Shown: positions 1-8,843, numbered from the stretch's first letter. The stretch: 64,000 bases of DNA from Acetatifactor sp. (GCA_024693365.1 JAILLF010000023.1:1-64000); one strand, 5' to 3'. Notes: generated by a model not told the origin, from the sequence alone. Translations and numbers: made by a program.

Positions 1-263
1 AGCTTACTCGCCACGTCATCCTTCGCCGACAATGCGATCACGGGCGTCGGACAATTCTTGACAATATAATCCAGGACCTCCTCCCCCGTCATCCCGGGAA
101 GCATCAGATCCAAGACAACCAGCTCATACCGGTTTCTCTCAAGCAACATCACCGCTTCCGTTCCGGAATACGCGCCATCCGTGCGATAGCCTTTGCTCAC
201 CAGGTATTCCCGCACCATCTTATTGATCGCCTGATCATCATCCACCACCAAAATACTTCTCAT
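1..263 (-). CDS. Response regulator, receiver domain (partial, runs off left edge)
   Basis: Reading the minus strand from an ATG at 263 gives about 88 residues of a CheY-like receiver domain, open to the window edge. It begins MRSILVVDDDQ with the acidic pocket at Asp8-10. The phospho-acceptor is Asp52 in VVLDLMLPG, followed by the Ser and Lys switch region ALSAKDD. GGAGAAGAG lies just upstream of the ATG. The DNA-binding output domain would be encoded outside the window. The receiver resembles OmpR/PhoB-type regulators, so a sensor kinase gene is probably further left, which is inference. Confidence 0.85.
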   Translation of the reverse strand, partial: MRSILVVDDDQAINKMVREYLVSKGYRTDGAYSGTEAVMLLERNRYELVVLDLMLPGMTGEEVLDYIVKNCPTPVIALSAKDDVASK

Positions 264-310
264 CTCTTCTCCTCAATTTATTCGGGATTGCAGACAAGTC
301 TGCGACATTT

Positions 311-342
311 GTGTCAAGGGGACGTGTCTGCTGACACGTTTT
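311..342. repeat. Dispersed GTGTCA...TGACAC repeat, copy 1
   Basis: GTGTCAAGGGGACGTGTCTG followed by CTGACACG, an inverted GTGTCA/TGACAC pair about 30 bp long. It abuts the stop codon of the next gene. A palindrome (GCAGAC AA GTCTGC) lies immediately to its left near 290-305. Near-identical units occur at 8120, 10279, 11460 and 39711, so this is a dispersed intergenic repeat family, probably REP-like. Confidence 0.8.
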
Positions 343-886
343 AGTCCTCCCCGATCAAATGCACTGTCTGAAACGCATGTCCCGTAGCCGGCAAATATTT
401 TTCGATCACATCCTTGGTTTTAAGTTTCAGGCTCGACGTACACACACAGGGGTGACAGCCCATGTATTCCCCCGTCAGCACGTCCTCATCGATCAACAGC
501 TGCACGGCGCCTTCCTTGTCATTCATCAATCCCATGATGCTGACCGCGCCAGGCTCAATGTCCAGGTACTTCAGCATGTCATCCGGCTCCGCAAATGATA
601 ACCTGGCGGAATTGATCTGACTGGAAAGCTCCTTTGTCTTAAATTTTTTGTCTCCCGGCATCATCAGCAAATAGAATTTCGTCTTTTGCCGATTACACAA
701 AAACAAATTCTTACAGATGATCACGCCAAGCACCGCATCGATCGCGTTGCAGGCCTCCATGTTGTTTGCCGGCTCATGATCCGTGCGCTCATATTCTATA
801 TTCAGCCGATCCAAAAAATCATAAGTTCTGATCTCCCTGGGGAGACGCCCTTCCTCATTTTCGGGCCGTCCGCGAAACAACTCCAT
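341..886 (-). CDS. YbaK/prolyl-tRNA deacylase (ProX/PrdX-like) domain protein
   Basis: About 181 residues of a YbaK/aminoacyl-tRNA deacylase fold. Such free-standing editing domains hydrolyse mischarged Ala- or Cys-tRNA(Pro). Family features include the N-terminal RTYDFLDRLNIEYERTDHEP segment, the conserved lysine region VIICKNLFLC, the GAVSIMGLMND segment typical of the PrdX branch, and a C-terminal GCHPCVCTSSLKL. An ATG nine codons further upstream is possible. The start at 886 is preferred because AGGAGG lies 11 nt before it; a TTG two codons earlier would have tighter spacing. The substrate is inferred from the family. Confidence 0.82.
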   Translation of the reverse strand: MELFRGRPENEEGRLPREIRTYDFLDRLNIEYERTDHEPANNMEACNAIDAVLGVIICKNLFLCNRQKTKFYLLMMPGDKKFKTKELSSQINSARLSFAEPDDMLKYLDIEPGAVSIMGLMNDKEGAVQLLIDEDVLTGEYMGCHPCVCTSSLKLKTKDVIEKYLPATGHAFQTVHLIGED

Positions 887-920
887 TGCCAAACATTCCT
901 CCTGCTTCCACATATATAAA

Positions 921-1024
921 AATAGTCCGAGAATTATTTCATAATTCTCGGACTATTTTGCATGCCCTTCGGCATGTCCCTCGCTACCGCTTCGGGATCC
1001 GAGAATTATTTCATAATTCTCGGA
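921..1024. repeat. Duplicated perfect palindromes flanking a third hairpin
   Basis: A perfect 17+3+17 inverted repeat lies at 921-957 (AATAGTCCGAGAATTAT, loop TTC). A second, identical core with 12-bp arms lies at 998-1024 (TCCGAGAATTAT, loop TTC). Between them, 961-976 forms CATGCC CTTC GGCATG. The block sits between the deacylase gene and the alcohol dehydrogenase gene stop. It may act as a terminator or processing element or be a small mobile palindrome. The neighbouring cccttcggcatgtccctcgc text resembles dispersed repeat remnants elsewhere in the window. Confidence 0.85.
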
Positions 1025-1077
1025 CTATTATATCATATGCGATTATAAAATCTCAACCAGAAGAACGCGGAAAACGA

Positions 1078-2253
1078 TTAAATCATCATCTGGTAAATCT
1101 TTGTACAATCCTCTTCATTCAGCGTCACAAAGCCGGAGATGGAACCAGTTCTTCCGTCGCCCCTGCAAAGCACGGAAACAAGCTTTGGAATGTCTTCTTC
1201 CTTCGCGCCAAGCTCTTCAAAGTTCTTCGGCATGCCGATCGAGATCAGGAAATTCTGGAATGCCTTAATTCCGGCAAGCGCCGTCACTTCGGGATGCTCA
1301 AAGTCCATCTGGCAACCCCACACGCGAACGGCTACCTGCGCAAAACGCATCACGTTATGATGCATCACGTACTTAAACACGGCGGGCATCGTCACTGCAA
1401 GTCCTGCGCCATGTGCGCAATCATATAGTGCTGACAGCTCATGCTCAATGTTATGGCTGTTCCAATCCTGACTTCTTCCCACGCCGCAGGAATTATTGTG
1501 CGCCATCATGCCGGCCCACATAATGTTAGCCCGCGCGTCATAATTGTCGGGATTCTCGATCACTCGCGGCGTCTCATGCACCATGGTAAGGAGCAGCGCC
1601 TCGATCAATCTGTCCGTCACTTCCACCTCCTTGGAGTTCGTCAGATATCTCTCATAGAGATGCGCCATGATGTCCGTCGCGCCTGCTGCCGTCTGGTATG
1701 CCGGAAGCGTCTGTGTCAGTGCCGGATTCAAAATACTGAACTTCGGGCGGATCGCATTTCCGCTCGCGCCGCGCTTAAACATGCCCTCTTCCTTCGTGAT
1801 CACGGAGTCAGGGCTTCCCTCACTTCCCGCTGCGGCAATCGTGAGCACCGTACCCACAGGCAAAGCCTTCGTGATGGGCTTTCCGCTGTAGAAATCCCAG
1901 AAATCGCCGTCATAAACGGTACCGGCTGCAATGGCCTTCGCGGAATCGATCGTGCTTCCGCCACCCACGGCAAGGATGAAATCCACGCCTTCCTTCTTGC
2001 AGAGCTCTATGCCCTCATATACCAACCCGCTTCTGGGGTTCGGTTTTACGCCGCCCAGTTCAACAAACGGAACGGCTGCATCTGCCAAAGACTTCTTCAC
2101 CCTGTCAAGCAACCCGGAGCGCACCACGCTTCCGCCGCCGTAATGAATCAGGACCTTACTTCCCCCAAACTGCTTTACCAAGTTTCCTGCCTGATTCTCT
2201 GCGTCCTTGCCAAACGCAAAATATGTCGGTGAATAAAAGCTAAAATTCTCCAT
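1078..2253 (-). CDS. Iron-containing alcohol dehydrogenase, YqhD/BdhA branch
   Basis: A 391-residue type III alcohol dehydrogenase, close to the 387-residue norm of the NADPH-dependent butanol dehydrogenase/YqhD group, which reduces aldehydes to alcohols in the cytoplasm. Visible motifs are the nucleotide-binding LAVGGGSTIDSAKAIA and the metal ligands in GATDIMAHLYERY (Asp, His), IEHELSALYDCAHG (His) and the second His of that stretch. The start is the ATG at 2253, not an upstream codon, because AAGGAG lies seven bases before it. It stands alone between noncoding stretches. Substrate specificity cannot be read from the sequence. Confidence 0.93.
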   Translation of the reverse strand: MENFSFYSPTYFAFGKDAENQAGNLVKQFGGSKVLIHYGGGSVVRSGLLDRVKKSLADAAVPFVELGGVKPNPRSGLVYEGIELCKKEGVDFILAVGGGSTIDSAKAIAAGTVYDGDFWDFYSGKPITKALPVGTVLTIAAAGSEGSPDSVITKEEGMFKRGASGNAIRPKFSILNPALTQTLPAYQTAAGATDIMAHLYERYLTNSKEVEVTDRLIEALLLTMVHETPRVIENPDNYDARANIMWAGMMAHNNSCGVGRSQDWNSHNIEHELSALYDCAHGAGLAVTMPAVFKYVMHHNVMRFAQVAVRVWGCQMDFEHPEVTALAGIKAFQNFLISIGMPKNFEELGAKEEDIPKLVSVLCRGDGRTGSISGFVTLNEEDCTKIYQMMI

Positions 2254-2395
2254 ACCCTTCTCCTTCCGCAAAAAATGCACTATGAGTCCAAAAAACAATC
2301 TACTTTTTCAGCTTACGCCTTTTTCGGGAAAAATAATAGCGAATAATTGAGAAATTCTGCCTATTTTTTGTCATACCAATCTCAACAAGACGACG

Positions 2396-2836
2396 TTAAT
2401 ACTCCGTCTTTATTTCTTTCAAATTATAGATCTCCTTAAATCTTTTCTCATCCTCCGGCGAACGGATCAGCATGACTTCCGTAAAATGCCCGTCCGTTTT
2501 ATTTTTAAATCCTGCAACCTTCTCTCCAGTACAGATTGAGCTCCGGATTACTGCATACTGCGTCTGGGGATCATACGGCACCGTCTCTCTTAAGTGCTTT
2601 TCGTAATAAGGCACGGCCCCAAAATCCTGATGCATTTCAATGGCAAACACCACTGCAAAAACGATCAGGATCAACGCTCCTATGATCACCAAAATCCAGA
2701 AAACCTTATGAAACAATAACCAAAAAACGGCAGGAAGAACCGCTCCGACGAGTAATCCCGCCGCGATCCATGGCCCGCCGTAGTGGATGGTATTGATTTT
2801 TGGTAAGCCGCGTTTTTTCTCCCGTTCCTCTTTCAT
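2396..2836 (-). CDS. Small two-helix membrane protein, unrecognised family
   Basis: About 146 residues. The N-terminus is basic, then two hydrophobic helices lie at roughly residues 22-65 (WIAAGLLVGAVLPAVFWLL and FWILVIIGALILIVFAVVFA). A soluble C-terminal half ends in ...SPEDEKRFKEIYNLKEI. GGAGG precedes the ATG at 2836, which favours that start over one five codons upstream. It follows the AEC transporter gene by 27 bp and is probably cotranscribed with it. No enzymatic motif is visible and the function is unknown. Confidence 0.7.
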   Translation of the reverse strand: MKEEREKKRGLPKINTIHYGGPWIAAGLLVGAVLPAVFWLLFHKVFWILVIIGALILIVFAVVFAIEMHQDFGAVPYYEKHLRETVPYDPQTQYAVIRSSICTGEKVAGFKNKTDGHFTEVMLIRSPEDEKRFKEIYNLKEIKTEY

Positions 2837-2863
2837 GAGCGTCGCCTCCACGCACTTGATGAA

Positions 2864-3853
2864 TCAGAAAACCCCTATGCTTCTTAAAACAAACAGCCAC
2901 AAGGTTAAAGAAAACGAACAGCCAAAGGTCGTCAGCATGATCACGCTGCTGCTCAGCGTCCCTTCATGCCCCATGCTTTTTGCCATAATATAACAGCTCA
3001 CCGTCGTGGCACTCCCGAGCATTACGAGAATCGCAACGATCTGCTCCCCTGCGAAACCAAGGGCAACCGCAATCGGCAAAAACATTGCCGCCAGCGCAAA
3101 AAGCTTAATGAACGCCGCGACCAGCGCGGGTCTTACGTCTTTTGCCGCCTTCTGAAATTCAAAGGTCGCTCCCATGGACATTAGCCCCAAAGGCGTTGCC
3201 AGCGCGGAAAGATTCGTAACGACCGTCTGGAAGATTTTGGGCTGCGGGATGCGGATCAATGACCACAACAGCCCGACGGCAATCCCGATAATAATGGGAT
3301 TCGTGACAATTCCCAGTAATGTCTTTTTTATCAGGGCGCCGTGATCCTGCGCCTTGCTTCCTAAAGAAATCCGTGAAACCGCGTCACCTTGCGGCTGCGC
3401 CGTCAGCATCAGCACAATCACGGCAAAGACGTTATAAAGCGGCACGCTGCCAAGAATCATCAAAGGTCCCATTCCGCTGGCAGCATCGCCGTAAATGTTA
3501 TGTATGAACGCTATTCCAAGAAGCGCCGCACTACTGCGGTAGGACGCCTGAATAAACTCCCCGCGCTTGCCCCTATCCTTGACAATCAGCTTCGAAAGCA
3601 ATGCGATCACGGCAATGCTGACGCTTGTCACAACAAAGCAAAACAATACAAACTTTCCATTCCAGGTTCCTGCAAAATCCTGGCATGCAAGATCCTTAAA
3701 CACCAATACCGGCAGCGCGATCTTAAAGGTAAACTTATTCATCCAGTTCGCTGCCTTCTCATCAATCAGTCTAATTTTTCGAAAAAGATATCCCAGCACC
3801 ATCATGGCAAAGATCGGCGCCGTTGCATTTAAGCTAAATAATAAATTTTCCAT
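2864..3853 (-). CDS. AEC (auxin efflux carrier) family transporter
   Basis: A 329-residue polytopic membrane protein with about ten hydrophobic helices arranged as two inverted halves. The start MENLLFSLNATAPIFAMMVL and segment LGYLFRKIRLIDEKAANWMN are typical of bacterial AEC permeases. Bacterial members often carry malate, other organic acids or similar anions; the substrate here is unknown. The gene begins two bases after the stop of the upstream oxidoreductase gene, so the two are translationally close and may share a pathway. Identification rests on overall pattern, not on a catalytic motif. Confidence 0.85.
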   Translation of the reverse strand: MENLLFSLNATAPIFAMMVLGYLFRKIRLIDEKAANWMNKFTFKIALPVLVFKDLACQDFAGTWNGKFVLFCFVVTSVSIAVIALLSKLIVKDRGKRGEFIQASYRSSAALLGIAFIHNIYGDAASGMGPLMILGSVPLYNVFAVIVLMLTAQPQGDAVSRISLGSKAQDHGALIKKTLLGIVTNPIIIGIAVGLLWSLIRIPQPKIFQTVVTNLSALATPLGLMSMGATFEFQKAAKDVRPALVAAFIKLFALAAMFLPIAVALGFAGEQIVAILVMLGSATTVSCYIMAKSMGHEGTLSSSVIMLTTFGCSFSLTLWLFVLRSIGVF

Positions 3854-3855
3854 GT

Positions 3856-4866
3856 TTAGTAGCCAATTTCCTGAAGAATTCTGTCGATCAACTCGGCATT
3901 TCGGATGGAGAACTCAGGCGTTACGTGAGGCTTTTCGCCGTACAGGATGCACCTGCTGAGCTGTTCCACCTCAAGCGCATAGTTCTGCGGAACAAAAACC
4001 GTCTTTTCCTTCATGCCTTCCGTCGTGTAAATCCGATAGGAAACGTTCCCCTCCTGATTATACTCCACCTCCGACCGGATGCATCCCTTGGAACCGTGAA
4101 TATACAATCTGTCAAATCTGGAATTGGAATTTTCCCCAAGATTCATTCCGACGTTAAAAGATGCCCTGACGCCATTCCTGAACTTTATTAACCCCGCCGT
4201 CATAAAATCCACGCCTAAGTCCGTGAATTCAGCGCTTGCCTTGACAAATTCCGGTTCAAGCCCTTCCGTACCGGCGCCCTTCGCCTCTTCCATTGCCTCC
4301 GTCAACGTTAAGACCATTGTCGTGCAATAGCATCCGAGATCATACGTGGCTCCGCCGCCAAATTCCTTATGAAGCCTGAAATCTTCCTTATAACCCTGGG
4401 TGACAAATGCCGTGTCAATATAATTCACTTCACCAATCATCCCGCTCGTTACGTCTTTCTTCAACGCTTCCACGTAAGGACTGTGCAGATAGGCATACGC
4501 CTCCATGAGCAATACTCCGCATTCCTTCGCCGTGCAATACATTTCCTTCGCTTCCTGCGCATTCATTGCCAGCGGTTTTTCACAGAGCACGTGCTTCCCG
4601 GCTTGTAATGCCGCCTTCACCCACTTTAGGTGAATGTCATTGGGAAGCGGAACATAAACAGCCTGCACGTCCGCATCAGCTATCAGTTCTTCATAGCTTC
4701 CATAAGCCTTTGGAATGCCATAGTCGCTTGCAAATCTCTGCGCCTTCTCGATACTCCTTCCGGCGATCGCGTAAAGCTCACAGCTTTCCGCCTGCTTCAT
4801 TCCTGGGATTGTACACCACCTTGCAATGTTTGCCGTTCCCAAGATACCCCATTTTACCTTGTGCAT
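3856..4866 (-). CDS. Gfo/Idh/MocA family NAD(P)-dependent oxidoreductase
   Basis: 336 residues. An N-terminal Rossmann domain shows KWGILGTANIARWC and AIAGRSIEKAQRFASDYG. The family EKP motif is in HVLCEKPLAMNAQEA, and a C-terminal alpha/beta domain includes FGGGATYDLGCY. Enzymes of this family oxidise or reduce sugars and inositols. The start at 4866 has AAGGAG seven bases upstream; a longer reading from 4938 would add a basic, unlikely leader. It is tightly linked to the AEC transporter gene downstream (2 bp gap), which suggests a shared substrate route by inference. Confidence 0.92.
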   Translation of the reverse strand: MHKVKWGILGTANIARWCTIPGMKQAESCELYAIAGRSIEKAQRFASDYGIPKAYGSYEELIADADVQAVYVPLPNDIHLKWVKAALQAGKHVLCEKPLAMNAQEAKEMYCTAKECGVLLMEAYAYLHSPYVEALKKDVTSGMIGEVNYIDTAFVTQGYKEDFRLHKEFGGGATYDLGCYCTTMVLTLTEAMEEAKGAGTEGLEPEFVKASAEFTDLGVDFMTAGLIKFRNGVRASFNVGMNLGENSNSRFDRLYIHGSKGCIRSEVEYNQEGNVSYRIYTTEGMKEKTVFVPQNYALEVEQLSRCILYGEKPHVTPEFSIRNAELIDRILQEIGY

Positions 4867-4904
4867 CCTTTGGCTCCTTTCTGCCTGTGCGCCCTTTTGC
4901 GCGA

Positions 4905-6302
4905 TCATTTTCCAGTTACGTATCCGCCTTCCGGACATTGCTTATAAAACTTTTCTTTATCCTCATACATCCGCTCATCCGCAATGCGCATCACGTTGCG
5001 AACGTCATCCTTTGCCTCCGCGTAACAGGAACCAATCGCAAATCTGACCTGCTCTGATTTTTCTGCCCGAATGCGAAGCGTTTTTATCCGAAGTTCCAAT
5101 TCTTCCCGAGAAAGCTCTCTGGCGAAGATCAGGAATTCATCCCCGCCGATTCTGTAAACGTCGCAGTCATAAAAGACGTCCCTCAGAATGTCTGCCGCCA
5201 TCTTCAGAATTTGATCTCCAACCATGTGCCCGTCCAGATCATTCACCCTTTTCAGGCCGTTCAGATCCACAAAAACGATTCCATATGGCTTCTGTAGAAC
5301 CCTCTCGCCACTAGTGAGCTCCAAGATCCTGTTATTCATGGCGTTGCGATTTAAAAGACCCGTCAGAAGATCCACGTCGCTTAGCCTCTTCATCTCCTGG
5401 AACATAAGGTGATTGGCAATCTCCGTTGCAAGAATAAACGTGGAAACCTCAAGCGTTGCCTTAATGTTGAGCGTATCTGCATCGTCAAAATTTGTAGCCC
5501 ACACGTATCCCAAGGTCTTCCCGTTATATCTGAGCGGGTACAGCACAAGATTGTGCACGCCTGCTGCCTTCATGGAATAATACCATGGAGAATTTCCGTC
5601 CTTAATCATTTCCATGTCCTTCTCGTCATGGATGATATAGCAATTGCTTCCGGCAATCGCTTCTGCCCAGGTTTCCACGATCTTAAAGAATGCATCGTTG
5701 ACATAGGTGCTCATTTTCGGCGTGTCATCTCCTTCGATCACGCTGTCACCAAGCACGGAACACGTGCGCTGTTCAAAATCCGTCAACAGAAGACAGCATC
5801 TGTTTGCCTTACAGTTCTCCCGGAGATCATCGATGACTGCCTGCACGGCATTGGCAAAATCCGGCGTTTCCCGGAATTTCATGGCGGTCCTGATGACCTG
5901 CCACGCCACCTGCGGCGAAATGGCAGCCAGCTTTCTGGAATCAATCTTAGGACTCATCTCATAGGTGAAGAGACAATAACCCCTGTCTTCTTCCTCCGAT
6001 TGAAGCGGCATCATGTAAATGTCCATCCACGCGTTGTAATACTCTGCATCGACGTAGGAATGAATCAGTCTGTTTTCCCGGATGCATCGCAGCGCCATCG
6101 CCTCAAAATTGTGATCCCTGCCAATATATTGATAATATGGCACCCGAGGCACGTAATTCTCTGGCAACACGTTTACCGATTTCAGATAAAGAAGGTTCGA
6201 AGCTTCATTGCACAGTTCTCCATAGGTCCCGTCCGCATTTTTTTGAACGGAGATCACGCATGCCACGTTATCAACCGCGTTTATGAACTCTTGATAATCC
6301 AT
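4905..6302 (-). CDS. Diguanylate cyclase with N-terminal sensory and GAF-like region
   Basis: 465 residues. The C-terminal ~165 residues form a GGDEF domain: DLLTGLLNRNAMNNRI, FVDLNGLKRVNDLDGHMVGD and the intact catalytic RIGGDEF. The product inferred is cyclic di-GMP. The RxxD inhibitory site that should lie five residues before GGDEF is absent (FYDCDVYRI), so product inhibition through that site is unlikely. Residues 1 to about 130 look PAS-like and about 140-300 look GAF-like; both are weak pattern calls. No transmembrane helix is seen, so it is cytosolic. AAGGAG eight bases upstream sets the start at 6302. Confidence 0.9.
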   Translation of the reverse strand: MDYQEFINAVDNVACVISVQKNADGTYGELCNEASNLLYLKSVNVLPENYVPRVPYYQYIGRDHNFEAMALRCIRENRLIHSYVDAEYYNAWMDIYMMPLQSEEEDRGYCLFTYEMSPKIDSRKLAAISPQVAWQVIRTAMKFRETPDFANAVQAVIDDLRENCKANRCCLLLTDFEQRTCSVLGDSVIEGDDTPKMSTYVNDAFFKIVETWAEAIAGSNCYIIHDEKDMEMIKDGNSPWYYSMKAAGVHNLVLYPLRYNGKTLGYVWATNFDDADTLNIKATLEVSTFILATEIANHLMFQEMKRLSDVDLLTGLLNRNAMNNRILELTSGERVLQKPYGIVFVDLNGLKRVNDLDGHMVGDQILKMAADILRDVFYDCDVYRIGGDEFLIFARELSREELELRIKTLRIRAEKSEQVRFAIGSCYAEAKDDVRNVMRIADERMYEDKEKFYKQCPEGGYVTGK

Positions 6303-6316
6303 GCTTGTCACTCCTT

Positions 6317-7090
6317 CTATTTCCAAACGGTTTCCAATATCTCGCGGAAAATTTCGTTCAATGACCCTAAGTCTTTCTTGTGATCATTTGGCAACCCGTC
6401 ACCAATTTCCTTTTGTTTTTTCAGTTCCGTCTCAATAAACTCCCGGATTGCCGGCATCTGTGGATTCAATTCCTTCTCCGTCGTCCGCTTCTTGATCTCC
6501 AAAAGCTCATCTAACGCGCTTCGGAAGGTTTCCGGAAGCTCCATGCTTAAGAGATCCGCGAACAGTACCGGCGGCGCCTCGTGGTGCTTTTCGATATACT
6601 CTGCAGCAAGCAGGGGCCGGAGTGCGTAAAAATATTTTTTGTATCGCACCTGCTCGCCCTGCAGATGCTCCATATAAGTGGAATTTGCCGTTCCGTAATA
6701 GTGACAGACCGCCGTCTTTTCCGAAAAATACTGCCTTGAAACTACTCTGATCCGTTCCCACTCCGGCGTTGTCCGATAGACTACGGGCGACCCGCTCCAC
6801 TCAAAAAGCGTCGCATTTCCTTTCGCAAAGAGCTTTAGCGCCTTTTTCAAATCCCAGCCGTTAATATCCAATACTTCATCTAGCTGGTAATTGATCACGT
6901 CCTTCGGCTCATCAATGCAAAGATACGCCTCCTTGGGCCTTACGTAAACAAATCTTACGTCGTAATCGCTGTCCGGTGAAGCAAAGCCCCAGGAACGGCT
7001 CCCCGATTCCACCGCATGAAGAATCTTTACGTTCTCCTTCTTCTCTATCTCGTCTAATTTTTCTTGAATTTCTTTTAATACGTCTCTCAT
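6317..7090 (-). CDS. Predicted nucleotidyltransferase (RlaP/COG3541-like), downstream copy
   Basis: 257 residues. The nucleotidyltransferase signature GSRSWGFASPDSDYDVRF gives the G-S motif and the metal-binding D-x-D pair near residues 32-45. The length and the long C-terminal helical part match the COG3541/RlaP group, some members of which sit in RNA repair operons. Its start overlaps the stop of the upstream homologue by 4 bp (ATGA), so the two are translationally coupled. The substrate is unknown, and no RNA ligase is seen nearby. Confidence 0.85.
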   Translation of the reverse strand: MRDVLKEIQEKLDEIEKKENVKILHAVESGSRSWGFASPDSDYDVRFVYVRPKEAYLCIDEPKDVINYQLDEVLDINGWDLKKALKLFAKGNATLFEWSGSPVVYRTTPEWERIRVVSRQYFSEKTAVCHYYGTANSTYMEHLQGEQVRYKKYFYALRPLLAAEYIEKHHEAPPVLFADLLSMELPETFRSALDELLEIKKRTTEKELNPQMPAIREFIETELKKQKEIGDGLPNDHKKDLGSLNEIFREILETVWK

Positions 7091-8109
7091 ATCTCTCCCG
7101 TAATCACATAACGGTTCACGCCCTCAACAAATTTTTCAACCTTTTCCAAATCAGGCTGATCCGGCAATTTTGTCTTCGCAGCCGCCTCATCCAGCTTCCT
7201 CTCATACTCCTCCAGCATTTCATAAAATGCCTTGGAATACGTTCCGTCCTCCTGCATGAAATCTCCCCGCCGGATCGACAAAAGAAGCGGCAGGTCATCC
7301 TTTCTGTGCGTCCGGATCTCCCCCTTTTCAAGAATGTCGATCGCCATCATAAAAAGTCTGATCAAATGCATGGCATGCTTGTTCAAGTGATTGTCATCCT
7401 TCTTTTTGTTGCGCTTTCCAATTCTTTCATAATCGCGCACCACCGTCCGCATCGTTCCCCAAAGTTCACTGTAATCCCGGAGCGGATAATGCTTGTAATT
7501 GGCATCCACAAAAATCTCCGTCTCCAGTTCCGGATTCACGGCCTTGTCAACGTACAACCGGATCCCGTCCAGATCAGTTCCCGCGTGACGCAGGTTAAAA
7601 TCCTCCAGCGCGTGCATCACGGACTTATAGATATGCTTCTCCCTTTCCTCCTGGGGAAGCGTATCCCGCGCAATCGCATTTTGCAGCCGGCGAAGCTGCA
7701 TGTCCGCGTATCCGCCAAAGGACTTGATCGCACGCTTCGATAAGAACAATGGCGTCTGGTCGATCAGCTCCTGTCCCAGCCTCGTCTTGATCAGGTATTG
7801 ATCCTCATCAAGTCCAAGCATCTCACAGGTATTCGGGTTGCACTCCAAAAGGAGACGGATAAGCTTGTTAAACCCATAGATGACCGTGTCCGTCCCTTCG
7901 TCCTCATACTGTTCAAACGTCGTCATGCCAATCAGGTCCGACGGCAGCTGCAGGGTCACGCCGCGAAAATCAATATCACTCCCCTCGCGGTTTGTCCCGT
8001 ACGAATAACTGCCTCCAAGCCCCAACAGCATGATCCTGTCGCCCAGCCTCTCATTCGTCCTCAAAAAATCATATTCTTTTGTCTTCATCAAAGCATGAAA
8101 ATCTATCAT
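7087..8109 (-). CDS. Predicted nucleotidyltransferase (RlaP/COG3541-like), upstream copy
   Basis: About 340 residues with the same core as its downstream partner: LGGSYSYGTNREGSDIDFRG supplies the G-S and D-x-D residues near residues 29-45. A longer C-terminal helical region follows. The start is uncertain. ATG at 8109 has GGGAG only two or three bases upstream, TTG at 8118 lacks a clear site, and a dispersed repeat ends at 8120, right at the 5' end. The repeat may have replaced the original leader. The ATGA overlap with the next gene suggests that both proteins are made together. Confidence 0.83.
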   Translation of the reverse strand: MIDFHALMKTKEYDFLRTNERLGDRIMLLGLGGSYSYGTNREGSDIDFRGVTLQLPSDLIGMTTFEQYEDEGTDTVIYGFNKLIRLLLECNPNTCEMLGLDEDQYLIKTRLGQELIDQTPLFLSKRAIKSFGGYADMQLRRLQNAIARDTLPQEEREKHIYKSVMHALEDFNLRHAGTDLDGIRLYVDKAVNPELETEIFVDANYKHYPLRDYSELWGTMRTVVRDYERIGKRNKKKDDNHLNKHAMHLIRLFMMAIDILEKGEIRTHRKDDLPLLLSIRRGDFMQEDGTYSKAFYEMLEEYERKLDEAAAKTKLPDQPDLEKVEKFVEGVNRYVITGEI

Positions 8110-8119
8110 CTCTCCCAAT

Positions 8120-8152
8120 GTGTCACGGGGACGTGTCTACTGACACGTTTTT
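8120..8152. repeat. Dispersed GTGTCA...TGACAC repeat, copy 2
   Basis: GTGTCACGGGGACGTGTCTA followed by CTGACACG. It is identical over its core to the copy at 39711 and close to the copies at 311, 10279 and 11460. It directly abuts the 5' end of the upstream nucleotidyltransferase gene. Confidence 0.85.
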
Positions 8153-8193
8153 CCCAAACTTTCCATCCATCGTCGTCTGGCAAATCCTACCTC

Positions 8194-8787
8194 TCAAGAA
8201 AGTAAGATTTCCGGACTCCCTTGCACGCGTTTTGCGTAAATCTCTTCCAACTCGGCGATCGCTTCCTCCTTTTTCCGAATCAGTCCCGGATGATGGCTTA
8301 CCAAAAGCCATGAAGCTTTTAAGCTCTTCAGCTTGTCGATTTCCTCTTTCAAAAGCTGCGCATTATAACAATACTTTCCATCCTTCGCCCTGCAATATAA
8401 TGCGTCTCCGACAAAAGCGTACGTTTCATCTACTTCCAATCCAAGACTTCCCTTTGCATGGCTTGAGCGCAGCGGAAAAATATGGAGATTTCCCACGTAA
8501 ACGTCCGTTTCCGTGATCACGCCCTGCATATTCACGTGTTTTTGCGTCTCCCTGGACGTAAAAAGCATTCGAACGTTCAGTTTTTCAAGGCTTCCCACGT
8601 GGTCCAGATGAAAATGCGACAACACAACGTTGTATTGCCCGTCCAATCCCTCCAGATTTCTTTCGTCATTTCCAACGTCATACAGCCAGATGCCATCCGG
8701 TTCCCGTATAATGCCTATGTCGGCGGATAACGGATTCTCTGAGCACTCTATATAACTAATTTTATCGTTGATCTTGATTTCCTTCAT
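8194..8787 (-). CDS. MBL-fold metallohydrolase (short form)
   Basis: 197 residues of a metallo-beta-lactamase fold. The zinc motif HxHxDH is seen as LSHFHLDHVG, the later Asp ligand lies in TYAFVGDALYC, and a His lies in WLLVSHHPG. At under 200 residues it is near the minimum for the fold. The start at 8787 has GAGGAG about ten bases upstream; a TTG codon inside that site gives a longer but less likely reading. No partner domain reveals the substrate. It is a cytosolic hydrolase by family. Confidence 0.87.
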   Translation of the reverse strand: MKEIKINDKISYIECSENPLSADIGIIREPDGIWLYDVGNDERNLEGLDGQYNVVLSHFHLDHVGSLEKLNVRMLFTSRETQKHVNMQGVITETDVYVGNLHIFPLRSSHAKGSLGLEVDETYAFVGDALYCRAKDGKYCYNAQLLKEEIDKLKSLKASWLLVSHHPGLIRKKEEAIAELEEIYAKRVQGSPEILLS

Positions 8788-8843
8788 GGGAATCCGTCTC
8801 CTCAACTGCCGCCCTTATTATGCCGGCACGCTTTCACGCGCAA

